DNA of 46,417 nt from Candidatus Minthousia equi (GTDB lineage Bacteria; Bacteroidota; Bacteroidia; Bacteroidales; Bacteroidaceae): the NCBI GenBank assembly GCA_018065125.1, contig JAGHTY010000076.1:1-46417 (forward strand). The letters run 5' to 3'. This document shows, piece by piece, positions 24,781 to 34,171 of this stretch (position 1 is the first letter of the stretch; every line of letters starts with the position of its first letter). The notes under the pieces are model-generated. The model did no database searches. It worked only from the letters and a program-made list of their open reading frames with translations, and was not told where the DNA came from. The position numbers and the translations under genes were made by a program.

Positions 24781-27150
24781 TTATTCGTCTTCACGATTTG
24801 GGGTATTCCAGATTTTTGTTTCTGTACAGTTGAAATTCAATGCTTGATCAGCAATTCTGGCACGGAATTCACCTTTCTCCAGAATCCATTTTTCATCATA
24901 TCCAACATATGCTAGGTCGCTTCCCTTTACTTTCAGTGAAACTGTCTTGGTTTCTCCTGGTTGCAATTCAACCTTGTCAAAAGCACGAAGGCGCTTGTTG
25001 TCAGGGGTGATGCGTGCAACAAGGTCGGAGATGAACAAAAGAACAGGTTCCTTACCTGCAACCTTACCAGTATTGGTAACATCAACAGTGAAAACAAGTT
25101 CATCGTTAGCGGTAAAGTTGTCCTTGTTCAGTTTCAAATTGCTGTAAGAATAGGTGGTGTAGCTAATACCTTCGCCAAACTCAAACTGTACATCAATTTT
25201 TGCGTCGTAGTTATAGTTACCACTCATGGTTTCCATTCTTTCACAAGGCTTGAAGTCGTATGAACTTAAACCACTGATATGCTTAGGATAGGTAAATGGA
25301 AGTTTTGCACTAAAGTTAGCATCACCTGCCATCAAGTTTGCAAGGGCTACGCCACCATAGTTACTTGGCAACATGGCATTGATAGTAGCCTTTGAAAGAG
25401 GTTCGATATCCTTGATGATACGAGGACGACCTTCATTCAAAACCATGATGATTGGTTTTCCTGTCTTTGCCAATGCTTTAATCAGGTTCTGCTGATTGAT
25501 GCTAATATTCAAGTCGTTGATGTTTCCTGGAGTTTCTGCATAACTATTCTCTCCGATGAAAGCGATGATGACATCCTTGCCTTCAGCTGCCTTTACAGCA
25601 GCATCGATATTAGGTTCATTCTCCAGTTCAAAGTTGACGGTCATGTCGCCATATTTGTAGGTAACACCTTCTTCCAAGGTTACGTTTTCTGCCCCAAATT
25701 TGTCTGCAAGTGCTTCGTAGAAGGTCTTGTACTTACCAATCTGACGAGCAATCTTGTCTGCCTGATCACCTTCCCAACTATAACTCCAACCACCAGTTTG
25801 TGGACGGAAATTGTTGGCATTAGGACCTGTAACCAGAATCTTTGTGCCCATTTTCAAAGGCAGAATATTGTCAGTATTCTTTAATAAGACAATACATTCC
25901 TCTGCCATACGAGTTGCTTCCAAACTGTGCTCTTCAGAACCAAACTTGTTATATTTCTTTGCTAACTTCTTGGTGTCGATGTCCCAAGTCTTGGTATCAT
26001 CAAGATGCAGACGATACTTCAAACGAAGGATTCTGCGAACAGCATCATCGATACGACTCATCTTGACACGACCCTCGTTTACTAATTCTTTCAGCAAATC
26101 ACAGAACTCTGTGCTGTATGGATCCATGCTCATATCGATACCAGCATTAATTGCCAGTTCAATGGCTTCTTTCTTGTCAGCAGCAATGTGGTCGCGAGAG
26201 AATAGGTTGTTGATGTCTGCCCAGTCGGTAACAATCATACCATCCCAGTTCAAACCTTCCTTAAACCATTCGGTAAGCAGACGGTAGTTAGCGTGAACAG
26301 GCATGCCGTTGTTGTTGGCAGAATTTACCATAATTGAAAGAGCACCAGCCTTTGCACAATTCTTGAAAGGTTCGAAATACTTCTCGCGAAGTTCACGTTC
26401 GCTGATGCTAGAAGGTGTACGGTCTTTTCCGTTGATAGGGTTTCCGTAACCAATGTAGTGCTTCAGACAAGCAGCAACATGGTAATCATCGATGTTGTTA
26501 GGGTCACCACCTTGGAATCCCAAAACTGCCTGAACTGCCATTTCGCTGTTTACAAGTGCATCTTCACCAAAGCTTTCCCAGTGACGAGGCCAGATGGGCT
26601 GTTTGCCTAAATCCATAACAGGAGCATAAACCCAAGGAATCAAACAAGCGTTTGTTTCGTATGCACAAACGTCTGCTACACGGAAAGGGATGCTTCTGTT
26701 GAATGAGGCTGCCTGATTAATTGACTGTGGGAAAAGTGTACCACCATAAGTATAAGTAGTACCATGCATTTGGTCAACACCATAAATCTGTGCAATGCCC
26801 GAAGCTTTTGCAGATGCTTGGTTAATCTGGCGAATGCCAGTTGCCCAGGTTTCTGGCGTTTGTGCAATACTCTTAGGAACGTTTAGTATAGATCCTACTT
26901 TGTATTTTCCAAAAACATTATCAAGTGCTTGGGGATTCAATGACCAACCATCTTTGTCTTCCCAGTTGGTAACAACATCTGCTGTGAGTTCGCACATCTG
27001 ACCTATCTTTTCGTCCAATGTCATCTTGGCTAAAGTGTTTTCTACTTTTTGCTCAATTTCAGCATTGTAAGGGATGGCAGGCTTTACTTGTGCATAAGCA
27101 AAACCACAGCAGAGTAAACTGCTCAAAAATAAACTTTTTACTTTATTCAT
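24781..27150 (-). CDS. Secreted GH3 beta-glucosidase / exo-glucanase
   Basis: A 789-residue enzyme with signal peptide [20 protein letters not shown]; the start at 27150 is chosen because the longer frame from 27258 overlaps the promoter and dgt. The GH3 N-domain has [37 protein letters not shown] and the nucleophile Asp309 in MIVTDWADI. The GH3 C-domain has [21 protein letters not shown] and [16 protein letters not shown]-terminal Fn3-like domain ([19 protein letters not shown]) is present. It should release glucose or cellobiose from beta-glucans in the periplasm or outside, feeding the phosphorylase encoded downstream. Confidence 0.93.
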   Translation of the reverse strand: MNKVKSLFLSSLLCCGFAYAQVKPAIPYNAEIEQKVENTLAKMTLDEKIGQMCELTADVVTNWEDKDGWSLNPQALDNVFGKYKVGSILNVPKSIAQTPETWATGIRQINQASAKASGIAQIYGVDQMHGTTYTYGGTLFPQSINQAASFNRSIPFRVADVCAYETNACLIPWVYAPVMDLGKQPIWPRHWESFGEDALVNSEMAVQAVLGFQGGDPNNIDDYHVAACLKHYIGYGNPINGKDRTPSSISERELREKYFEPFKNCAKAGALSIMVNSANNNGMPVHANYRLLTEWFKEGLNWDGMIVTDWADINNLFSRDHIAADKKEAIELAINAGIDMSMDPYSTEFCDLLKELVNEGRVKMSRIDDAVRRILRLKYRLHLDDTKTWDIDTKKLAKKYNKFGSEEHSLEATRMAEECIVLLKNTDNILPLKMGTKILVTGPNANNFRPQTGGWSYSWEGDQADKIARQIGKYKTFYEALADKFGAENVTLEEGVTYKYGDMTVNFELENEPNIDAAVKAAEGKDVIIAFIGENSYAETPGNINDLNISINQQNLIKALAKTGKPIIMVLNEGRPRIIKDIEPLSKATINAMLPSNYGGVALANLMAGDANFSAKLPFTYPKHISGLSSYDFKPCERMETMSGNYNYDAKIDVQFEFGEGISYTTYSYSNLKLNKDNFTANDELVFTVDVTNTGKVAGKEPVLLFISDLVARITPDNKRLRAFDKVELQPGETKTVSLKVKGSDLAYVGYDEKWILEKGEFRARIADQALNFNCTETKIWNTPNREDE

Positions 27151-27183
27151 GGTTCTTGTTAGATTTATTAGATTTTTGTTTCG

Positions 27184-27191
27184 CAAATGTA
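27184..27191 (-). promoter_or_regulatory. -7 box for the GH3-GH94 operon
   Basis: Minus-strand TACATTTG. The corresponding -33 position falls inside the 3' end of dgt and shows only a weak match (CTTG at 27215-27212). The predicted 5' UTR is short, about 25-30 nt. Confidence 0.55.
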
Positions 27192-27199
27192 CTCCTTTT

Positions 27200-28531
27200 T
27201 TATACGATAGGCAAGGAATTCCCGTTAATTTTGCGATATAAGTCGAGTGCAAATACATCAGTCATTCCCGAGATGTAGTCTAAAACCGCCAAAATCTTGC
27301 CATAAAGCGTTGGCGAATCTATTTCGTATTGGCTGCTTACTCGGTTGATTAGCAGTTTTGAATATGCTTTTTCTGGATTTGTAACAGCCTCAATCATCAA
27401 TTCTATTAGGGTGCTGATAACTTTGAAACCTGCAAGTTCAATGTCCACAACATCCTTTGACTTGTAAATGTTGGTTAATGAAAAATCTTCACAACTCTTG
27501 TATGCTTTCAGTGGTCTTTCACTGATATGACTGATGAGACTTCCTTGGAATGTGCCTTCGAGAATTTGCTTTTCATTATCAATAAATACCTGAACGCATT
27601 CCTTGACTAGACAACCAATAACACAAGAACGCAAATAAACGATCTGCTCGTTGATGTCTGTTACAAAAGAGAATGTTTCTTTAATTGTGTTTTGCCTGTT
27701 TTCATCGAAAAAGCCAAGTAAAAGTTCGTGCGCCTTCTGTGTGGTAACCAATTTGAGTTTATGAGCATCCTCTAAATCCATAATCTCGTAACAGATGTCA
27801 TCTGCGGCTTCTACTAAGTAAACAAGGGGATGACGTGCATATTTGATAGGCTTACCTTCGGCGCTGATTTTTTTCAATCCAAGTTCTTCTGCAATCTTTA
27901 GGTAATCGTTCTTGTCACTGTTGAAAAATCCGAACTTCTGTTTCTTTCCTGCAGCGGTAGATTCAAAAGGGTATTTTACAATGCTTGCAAGGGTAGAATA
28001 GGTAAGGACAAAGCCTCCTGGTCTTCTACCTTTAAACTGGTGAGTAAGTAATCGAAAGGCATTGGCATTTCCTTCAAAATGGGTAATGTCGTTCCATTCC
28101 TCAGAAGTAAGATGTTCTTTTAGTTTCAAGCCTCCACGCTCTGAGAAATATGTTCCGATGGCTTTTTCGCCAGAATGCCCAAAAGGAGGATTGCCCAAAT
28201 CATGTGCTAGACATGCTGCCGAAACAATGGAACCAATCTCGGATAAATGGGTATTTGTCAATTCTGGATGAAGCTGCAACAACTTATGGGCAATTTCCGA
28301 TGCCAATGATCTTCCCACACTAGAAACCTCAATGCTATGGGTAAGTCGGTTGTGTACAAATACACTTCCAGGCAAAGGAAAAACCTGTGTCTTGTTCTGT
28401 AATCTGCGAAATGGTGCAGAGAAAATCAAGCGGTCAAAATCGCGTTGAAACTCGGAACGGTCATCGCTATGTCTGTGATGAGAATCCTCTTGTCCAAGGC
28501 GCTTGTTAGATAATAGTTGTGCCCAATTCAT
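27200..28531 (-). CDS. dgt: Deoxyguanosinetriphosphate triphosphohydrolase (dGTPase), HD domain
   Basis: A 443-residue cytoplasmic enzyme of the dNTPase HD superfamily that removes triphosphate from dGTP or other dNTPs. Marks are [27 protein letters not shown], the first metal His in [16 protein letters not shown], the HD pair in [18 protein letters not shown], and a later conserved Asp in [17 protein letters not shown]. Length is standard. It is divergent from dut, another nucleotide-pool enzyme, across a 109-nt gap with two promoter boxes. Confidence 0.94.
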   Translation of the reverse strand: MNWAQLLSNKRLGQEDSHHRHSDDRSEFQRDFDRLIFSAPFRRLQNKTQVFPLPGSVFVHNRLTHSIEVSSVGRSLASEIAHKLLQLHPELTNTHLSEIGSIVSAACLAHDLGNPPFGHSGEKAIGTYFSERGGLKLKEHLTSEEWNDITHFEGNANAFRLLTHQFKGRRPGGFVLTYSTLASIVKYPFESTAAGKKQKFGFFNSDKNDYLKIAEELGLKKISAEGKPIKYARHPLVYLVEAADDICYEIMDLEDAHKLKLVTTQKAHELLLGFFDENRQNTIKETFSFVTDINEQIVYLRSCVIGCLVKECVQVFIDNEKQILEGTFQGSLISHISERPLKAYKSCEDFSLTNIYKSKDVVDIELAGFKVISTLIELMIEAVTNPEKAYSKLLINRVSSQYEIDSPTLYGKILAVLDYISGMTDVFALDLYRKINGNSLPIV

Positions 28532-28553
28532 AATCTTCCATTATTGTTTTGTG

Positions 28554-28614
28554 CAAAAGTACGTTATTTTGTGCGAAGATTCGCCTTAATTGCCGAAAAA
28601 AATCATTACCTTTG
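28554..28614. promoter_or_regulatory. Divergent -7 boxes for dgt and dut
   Basis: Minus-strand TACTTTTG at 28561-28554 faces dgt; plus-strand TACCTTTG at 28607-28614 faces dut. Neither has a strong TTTG at -33, so both may depend on other contacts. Confidence 0.55.
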
Positions 28615-28640
28615 TACCTTAATTAAAATAGCAATATCGT

Positions 28641-29072
28641 ATGAAAGTAAAAATAATCAATAAAAGCCATCACCAGTTGCCTGCATATGCCACTTTGCAG
28701 TCGGCAGGAATGGATTTGAGAGCAAATTTGGAAGAACCTGTAACCCTGAATCCATTGGAAAGAAAACTGATTCCAACAGGTTTGTTCATGGCTTTGCCAG
28801 ATGGCTATGAGGCACAAGTTCGTCCTCGCAGTGGTTTGGCATTGAAGAAAGGTATTACCGTATTGAATTCGCCAGGAACTATTGATGCTGATTATAGAGG
28901 CGAGATTGGTGTAATTCTGGTGAATCTTTCAAATCAGGATTTTGTTGTTGAAGATGGCGAAAGAATTGCCCAGATGGTCATTGCACGATACGAGCAGGCA
29001 GAGTGGGAATTGGTAGAGTCATTGGATGAAACAGAGCGTGGAGCTGGTGGTTTTGGCCATACTGGAGTATAA
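28641..29072 (+). CDS. dut: Deoxyuridine 5'-triphosphate nucleotidohydrolase (dUTPase)
   Basis: A 143-residue trimeric dUTPase converting dUTP to dUMP and diphosphate. All five motifs appear: AGMDLRA (1), PRSGLALK (2), [19 protein letters not shown] (3, catalytic Asp), GERIAQMVI (4) and [11 protein letters not shown] (5, the Gly-rich C-terminal lid). Its stop codon overlaps the next start (TAATG), so it is the first gene of the eight-gene operon that runs to the CYTH gene. Confidence 0.97.
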   Translation: MKVKIINKSHHQLPAYATLQSAGMDLRANLEEPVTLNPLERKLIPTGLFMALPDGYEAQVRPRSGLALKKGITVLNSPGTIDADYRGEIGVILVNLSNQDFVVEDGERIAQMVIARYEQAEWELVESLDETERGAGGFGHTGV

Positions 29073-30784
29073 TGCTGAGGGGTATTAAGATGAAGTTAAA
29101 ACGTTGTTTTTTAGTCTTTTTGCTTATCTGTGCAAGCACAATGTGCTGGGCACAGCAAACGCGTTTTAACTATTATTTTCTTGAGGCGGTAAGACAACGT
29201 AATCTGGGAAATTATGCTCAGAGTTTTGAACTCTACAAGCATGCTTTGGATATCAATCCCGATGCTCCTGAAGCACTGTTTGATATGGCACGTTTTGCCA
29301 GTGTGCTGGGAACACAGGAAGAAGCTCAGCGCTATTACGAACGTGCAGTGGAACTTGCCCCCCAGAATGGATGGTACAAGCAGGTGCTTGCCAACTATTA
29401 CCAAACGCATAACATGACAGATAAGGCAATTTCTGTCTTGGAAGACTTGGTTGAAGTAGAAGAATCAAAGAGCGATGTGTATTATGGCTTGCTGGAAATG
29501 TATATTGGTCAGCAAAACTATGAAAAAGCAATTTTCGCCTTGGATCAGATTGAACAATTGGAGGGGAAAAGTGAACAACTGAGCATGCAGAAGTTTAGGA
29601 TTTACCTTCAGATGAACCAGAAAGATAAGGCGTTTGATGAAATAGACGAACTGGTGAAGGAATATCCTAACGACTTGCGCTACCGTATAGTTATGGGCGA
29701 TTTATACTTGGATAATGGCAATGCAAAGAAAGCGTTGAATCTTTACCAAGGTGTTTTGAAGGAAGAACCAGAAAATCCTTTGGCGCAATTGTCAATGGCT
29801 TCTTACTACGAGAAGACTGGCGACAAGCAGAAATCGGACAAGGTGCTGGAAGAAATCGTGTTGAACCCATCATTAGATTCTGAGACACGAGTATCGGTAA
29901 TGCGACGCGTTATCTATAGTGCGGAAATGAACAATACTGATAGCACAAAGGTATTTGCATTGTTGGATAAGGCAATGGAGTTACCACAGGATGATGCCTC
30001 AATGGCATTGCTTACTGCTCAATACCAGATACAGAAGCAGGTTCCAAAGCAACAGATAAAGAAATCCTTGCTCAGGGTATTGGAGTTAGATCCTGGCTAT
30101 CCGGTTGCAAGATATCAATTGCTGGATTATGCCTTCAAGGACAGCGATTTTGTAGAGGCTGTAAGATTGTGTGAGGAGGCGATATCCTATACACCAGAAG
30201 ATATTACCTATCACTACTATCTTGGGATGTCGTACATGCAGCTTGACCGAGAAGAAAATGCGCTGAAAGCATTCCAGAATGCCACTTCTTATATCAATGC
30301 CGAAACAGATAATGATATGGCATCTACCATTTATGGATGCATTGGCGATATTCTTCACTCACAAGGAAAATCGCAGGATTGCTATGCTGCCTATGATTTG
30401 GCATTGGGTTACAACGCCAATAACAACTTGGTTTTGAACAATTATGCCTATTATCTGGCATTGGAAAACCTCGACTTAGAAAAAGCCGAGGAGATGAGTT
30501 TTAAAACAATAAAGAGTGAATCAAAGACCTATAATGAACTGGATACCTATGCTTGGATTCTTTTCCTTCGTGGCAAATACACCGAAGCACGAATCTATAT
30601 AGATGAGTCGATGAAGACTGGAGGTGAAGCACATTCGGGTATAGTTGAACATGCTGGTGATATCTATAGCAAGAATGGAGAAACAGAAAAGGCTGTGGAA
30701 TACTGGATGAAGGCAGATGAAATGGGGTGTGATTCAAAGACGTTGAAAAAGAAAATTAGTCAGAAAAAATATATTGCACAATGA
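29072..30784 (+). CDS. Secreted tetratricopeptide repeat protein
   Basis: A 570-residue protein with a signal peptide (MKLKRCFLVFLLICASTMCW) and TPR units along its length, for example NLGNYAQSFELYKHALDINP, EEAQRYYERAVELAPQNGWY and EKAVEYWMKADEMG. The frame starts at the ATG overlapping the dut stop; translation may really begin at 29090 (MKLK), just before the signal peptide. TPR arrays are protein-binding scaffolds; with DUF4292 and EnvC-like neighbours a cell-envelope assembly role is inferred. It overlaps the next gene by four bases (ATGA). Confidence 0.88.
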   Translation: MLRGIKMKLKRCFLVFLLICASTMCWAQQTRFNYYFLEAVRQRNLGNYAQSFELYKHALDINPDAPEALFDMARFASVLGTQEEAQRYYERAVELAPQNGWYKQVLANYYQTHNMTDKAISVLEDLVEVEESKSDVYYGLLEMYIGQQNYEKAIFALDQIEQLEGKSEQLSMQKFRIYLQMNQKDKAFDEIDELVKEYPNDLRYRIVMGDLYLDNGNAKKALNLYQGVLKEEPENPLAQLSMASYYEKTGDKQKSDKVLEEIVLNPSLDSETRVSVMRRVIYSAEMNNTDSTKVFALLDKAMELPQDDASMALLTAQYQIQKQVPKQQIKKSLLRVLELDPGYPVARYQLLDYAFKDSDFVEAVRLCEEAISYTPEDITYHYYLGMSYMQLDREENALKAFQNATSYINAETDNDMASTIYGCIGDILHSQGKSQDCYAAYDLALGYNANNNLVLNNYAYYLALENLDLEKAEEMSFKTIKSESKTYNELDTYAWILFLRGKYTEARIYIDESMKTGGEAHSGIVEHAGDIYSKNGETEKAVEYWMKADEMGCDSKTLKKKISQKKYIAQ

Positions 30785-31632
30785 ACAGAAATCTTAAAAG
30801 GAATTTATTGTTACTCCTCGTAGTAGCAATTGTTACATCGTGTGGAACCTCAAAAAAGGTGGCTGATACCGATCCTGCAAAGGTAACGGAAAAAACAGGT
30901 GCGCAATTTGTGGCAGAAAAGTTCTTGGCACAGGCTACTACTAAGCTTGTTGCATCGGAGTGTATGACAGCCAAGATGAAATTCAGTCTTTCTACCGACG
31001 GACAGAATATCTCTGTGGGTGGAAACTTGAAAATGAAGCGTGATGATGTTATCCAGATGTCATTGGTAGCATTCGGCTTTGTTGAGGCTGGTAGAATTGA
31101 ATTTACTAAGGACGATGTGTTATTTGTTGACCGTATCAACAAAAGATACGTACGCTCTTCCTATGATAAATTGGACTTCCTAAGAGAGGCAGAGTTGAAT
31201 TTCTATTCGTTGCAAGCATTGTTCCGTAACGAGATATTTATTCCTGGCAAAAAAGCAGTGAAAGGCAATATGTCGCTTCTTGCTGCTACCCGCACAAGTG
31301 ATGAAAATGCAGTGATTTCTTATCAGAACAAGAAACTGAAGTTCAAATTCCTTACGGCATTGGCAAATGCCTTGGTGCAGCAAACTCAGATTACGTCGGT
31401 AAAGGGTGATGGACCAGAATTTAATTGGACGTATTCAAAGTTTGCTGATTTTAGAGGACGTCAGTTCCCAATGCATCATAAGATTTCATTAAGTGGTGAC
31501 CATGCCGTAAGTGTTGATATTCTGCTAAGCAGCCTTACTGCAGATACAAAGTGGGAAACACGTACCAACGTGAAAAGTTCCTATAGTGAGGTGGATGCAG
31601 AGGATTTATTGAAGAAATTGTTACATCTATAA
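30781..31632 (+). CDS. DUF4292 family lipoprotein
   Basis: A 283-residue lipoprotein: MNRNLKRNLLLLLVVAIVTS then Cys, GTSKK. The mature domain has the family pattern MKFSLSTDGQNISVGGNLKM, VIQMSLVAFGFVEAGRIEFT and LFVDRINKRYV, which recalls the LolB/LppX-type half-barrel that holds a lipid. A role in outer-membrane lipoprotein or lipid handling is inference from fold-level resemblance. It is translationally coupled to the TPR gene before it and lies 3 nt before the EnvC-like gene. Confidence 0.85.
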   Translation: MNRNLKRNLLLLLVVAIVTSCGTSKKVADTDPAKVTEKTGAQFVAEKFLAQATTKLVASECMTAKMKFSLSTDGQNISVGGNLKMKRDDVIQMSLVAFGFVEAGRIEFTKDDVLFVDRINKRYVRSSYDKLDFLREAELNFYSLQALFRNEIFIPGKKAVKGNMSLLAATRTSDENAVISYQNKKLKFKFLTALANALVQQTQITSVKGDGPEFNWTYSKFADFRGRQFPMHHKISLSGDHAVSVDILLSSLTADTKWETRTNVKSSYSEVDAEDLLKKLLHL

Positions 31633-31635
31633 TTC

Positions 31636-33087
31636 ATGCGATTGAGACACATTCTTTTTACACTCCTGCTGCTGATTGGATTTTTGCCTGCAGAAGCTCA
31701 GACGAACAAGAAGATTAAGAACCTTCAAGCTCGTAGAACTGAGTTGCAGAAGCAGATAACTCAGTCGGAAAAGCTCTTGTTAACCATGAAAAAGGATGTA
31801 AAGAGTCAGCTGGGAGATTTGGCTGTCTTGGATGGTCAGATAAGTCAGCAGCAAAGATATGTTTCTACCATCGACTCAGACATTAAGGCGTTAGATGAAG
31901 AAATTGAAGTGGTTGAGGTGCAGTTGGAAACTCTTGAGGCAGATTTGAAAGACAAGCGTGCCAAGTATGAAAAGTCTATGAAATACGCTTTCAGGAATAA
32001 CCGCTCCATTCAAAGCAAACTGATGTTTGTGTTCTCGGCTACTACAGTAGGACAGATGTATCGTCGTTCAAGATATGTTCGTGAATATGCCAGCTATTTG
32101 AAGGCACAAGGTGAGCAACTAATCTCTGAACAGAAAATCATCCAGCAGAAAAAGGCAGATTTGCTGGCTGCAAAGGGAGAAAAATCCACCTTGTTACGTC
32201 AGGGTCAGAAGGAAAAGGAAAAACTATCTGCCAAACAAGAGCAACAGAAAAAGCTGGTTGCCGATTTACAGAAGAAGCAGGTGGCAGTTCAGGGTGAGAT
32301 AAACCAGAAGAAAAAGCAGAGCGAATCCCTGAATGCACAGATTGACCGCCTTGTAGAGGAGGAAATCCGTAAGGCAGAAGAGCGAAGAAAGAAAGAAGAA
32401 GCACGTCGTGAGGCAGAACGAAAGCGTAAGGCAGAAGCAGAACGCAAACGCAAGGAAGAGGCTGCACGTAAAGAGGCAGAAGCAAGACGAAATGCAGCAG
32501 CAAATGCCAACAATTCGAATGCGACGAAAAAGAACGAAAATTCATCTTCCCAGGCAGGAAAAAATAATTCCCCAGTTAGGAAAGAAGAAAATACTGAGGT
32601 GGCAACTACTACCACAACCACGAAAAAGGCAGAACGTATGGAGAAATACGATGCCAGCAATGACGATAGGGTAATGACTGGTGGATTTGAACGCAACAAG
32701 GGTGTGATGCCAATGCCAATTACCAGTTCATATGTCATTGTCCGTCATTTTGGATCACATAGCGTGGGTGGCTTGAAGAATGTAACACTGGATAGCAAAG
32801 GTATTGATATCCGAGGTGAGGCTGGTGCCAATGCACGTGCAATTTTCGATGGAGAAGTTTCTGTAATCTTCTCATTCGGAGGCACACAAGGTGTTCTGGT
32901 GCGTCACGGAAGTTACATTTCAGTATATTGCAACTTATCTTCCGTGTCAGTTACTAAGGGCCAGAAGGTGAAGGCACGTCAGAACATTGGTCGTGTTGCC
33001 AACAGTGGCGAAGATGGTTATGTGCTGCATTTCCAGTTAAGAAAGGAAACAGCAAAGTTAAACCCCGAATCTTGGATTCGCAGATAA
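31636..33087 (+). CDS. EnvC-like murein hydrolase activator with degenerate M23 domain
   Basis: A 483-residue periplasmic protein: signal peptide ending PAEAQ, a long coiled coil (about 22-300, with KRKAEAERKRKEEAARKEAE), an Asn/Ser/Thr-rich linker, and a C-terminal LytM/M23 domain from about 360. The zinc ligands of active M23 enzymes appear lost: the usual HxxxD segment reads LDSKGIDI, and the final HxH reads VLHF. This is the EnvC/NlpD state, in which the domain activates amidases instead of cutting peptidoglycan. Likely role: control of septal cell-wall splitting. It is embedded in the dut operon. Confidence 0.88.
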   Translation: MRLRHILFTLLLLIGFLPAEAQTNKKIKNLQARRTELQKQITQSEKLLLTMKKDVKSQLGDLAVLDGQISQQQRYVSTIDSDIKALDEEIEVVEVQLETLEADLKDKRAKYEKSMKYAFRNNRSIQSKLMFVFSATTVGQMYRRSRYVREYASYLKAQGEQLISEQKIIQQKKADLLAAKGEKSTLLRQGQKEKEKLSAKQEQQKKLVADLQKKQVAVQGEINQKKKQSESLNAQIDRLVEEEIRKAEERRKKEEARREAERKRKAEAERKRKEEAARKEAEARRNAAANANNSNATKKNENSSSQAGKNNSPVRKEENTEVATTTTTTKKAERMEKYDASNDDRVMTGGFERNKGVMPMPITSSYVIVRHFGSHSVGGLKNVTLDSKGIDIRGEAGANARAIFDGEVSVIFSFGGTQGVLVRHGSYISVYCNLSSVSVTKGQKVKARQNIGRVANSGEDGYVLHFQLRKETAKLNPESWIRR

Positions 33088-33095
33088 ATTAGAAA

Positions 33096-34166
33096 ATGAT
33101 GCAAAACTTGGATAATTTGACAACCGAAGCCGTTTCACTGCTCATGCAGATGATTGCTACTCCCTCTGTAAGCAGGGATGAGGCTGCTGTTGCAGATAAA
33201 TTCGAGGCATGGCTGAAGGAGATGCAACTGAATCCCCAGCGCCATGGAAATAATATATGGTGTGTCTGTCCGGATTATGATGCATCAAAACCAACATTGT
33301 TGCTGGATGCACATCTGGATACCGTAAAACCCGTGAATGGATGGGAAACAGATCCTTATCAGCCTATTTTGAAAGATGGTGTTCTGTATGGATTGGGTAG
33401 CAATGATGATGGTGCTAGTGTGGTTTCCTTGTTACAGGCATTTTGTGTGCTGACAAAGAAAGTGCAATCCTATAACCTTGTGTTTTCAGCTTCTTCCGAG
33501 GAAGAGGTTTCAGGAAAGAATGGATTTGAAAGCGCATTGCCTTTGATGCCTCCAATTACTGTAGCTTTGGCTGGTGAACCTACCGGCATGCATCCTGCTG
33601 TGGCAGAAAAAGGATTGATGGTGTTGGATGTTACAGCCTATGGAAAGGCGGGTCATGCAGCACGAAACGAAGGAGATAATGCCTTGTACAAAGTGTTGGA
33701 TGATATAAGGTGGTTTCGTGACTATCAGTTTGAAAAGGTATCACCCACATTAGGACCTGTAAAGACAAGCGTGACAATGATACAGGCAGGTACACAACAC
33801 AATGTGATACCCGACAAATGTTCGTTTGTTGTAGATGTTAGAAGTAACGATTGCTATAGCAATCAGGAGATATACGAGCTGATATGTGAACACACTACTT
33901 GTGAAGTAAAGGCACGTTCATTCCGCCTGAACTCATCGGGTATTTCAATGGAGCATCCATTGGTGAAGAAAGCAGTAGAGATGGGTAGAAAACCTTTTGG
34001 TTCACCCACTTTGTCGAATCAGGCATTGATGCCATTCCCTTCCATGAAGATGGGGCCAGGCGATTCGGCACGTTCACATACTGCTAATGAATATATAAAG
34101 GTAGAAGAAATAAGAGAAGCCATTTCAAAATATGTAGAATTGCTGGATGGCTTACAGTTAGTTTAA
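33096..34166 (+). CDS. argE: M20 family metallo-hydrolase, acetylornithine deacetylase-like
   Basis: A 356-residue zinc hydrolase. Metal and catalytic marks: LLLDAHLDTVKP (His and Asp), GSNDDGASV (bridging Asp), SASSEEEVSG (catalytic Glu), LAGEPTGM, and DSARSHTANEYI (last His). The dimerisation insert with GKAGHAARNEGDNA is present. In Bacteroidota, close relatives act in arginine synthesis on N-acetyl or N-succinyl intermediates; the acyl group cannot be told from sequence, and a general M20 amidohydrolase is possible. It lies 8 nt after the EnvC-like gene in the same operon. Confidence 0.8.
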   Translation: MMQNLDNLTTEAVSLLMQMIATPSVSRDEAAVADKFEAWLKEMQLNPQRHGNNIWCVCPDYDASKPTLLLDAHLDTVKPVNGWETDPYQPILKDGVLYGLGSNDDGASVVSLLQAFCVLTKKVQSYNLVFSASSEEEVSGKNGFESALPLMPPITVALAGEPTGMHPAVAEKGLMVLDVTAYGKAGHAARNEGDNALYKVLDDIRWFRDYQFEKVSPTLGPVKTSVTMIQAGTQHNVIPDKCSFVVDVRSNDCYSNQEIYELICEHTTCEVKARSFRLNSSGISMEHPLVKKAVEMGRKPFGSPTLSNQALMPFPSMKMGPGDSARSHTANEYIKVEEIREAISKYVELLDGLQLV

Positions 34167-34171
34167 GGAAA

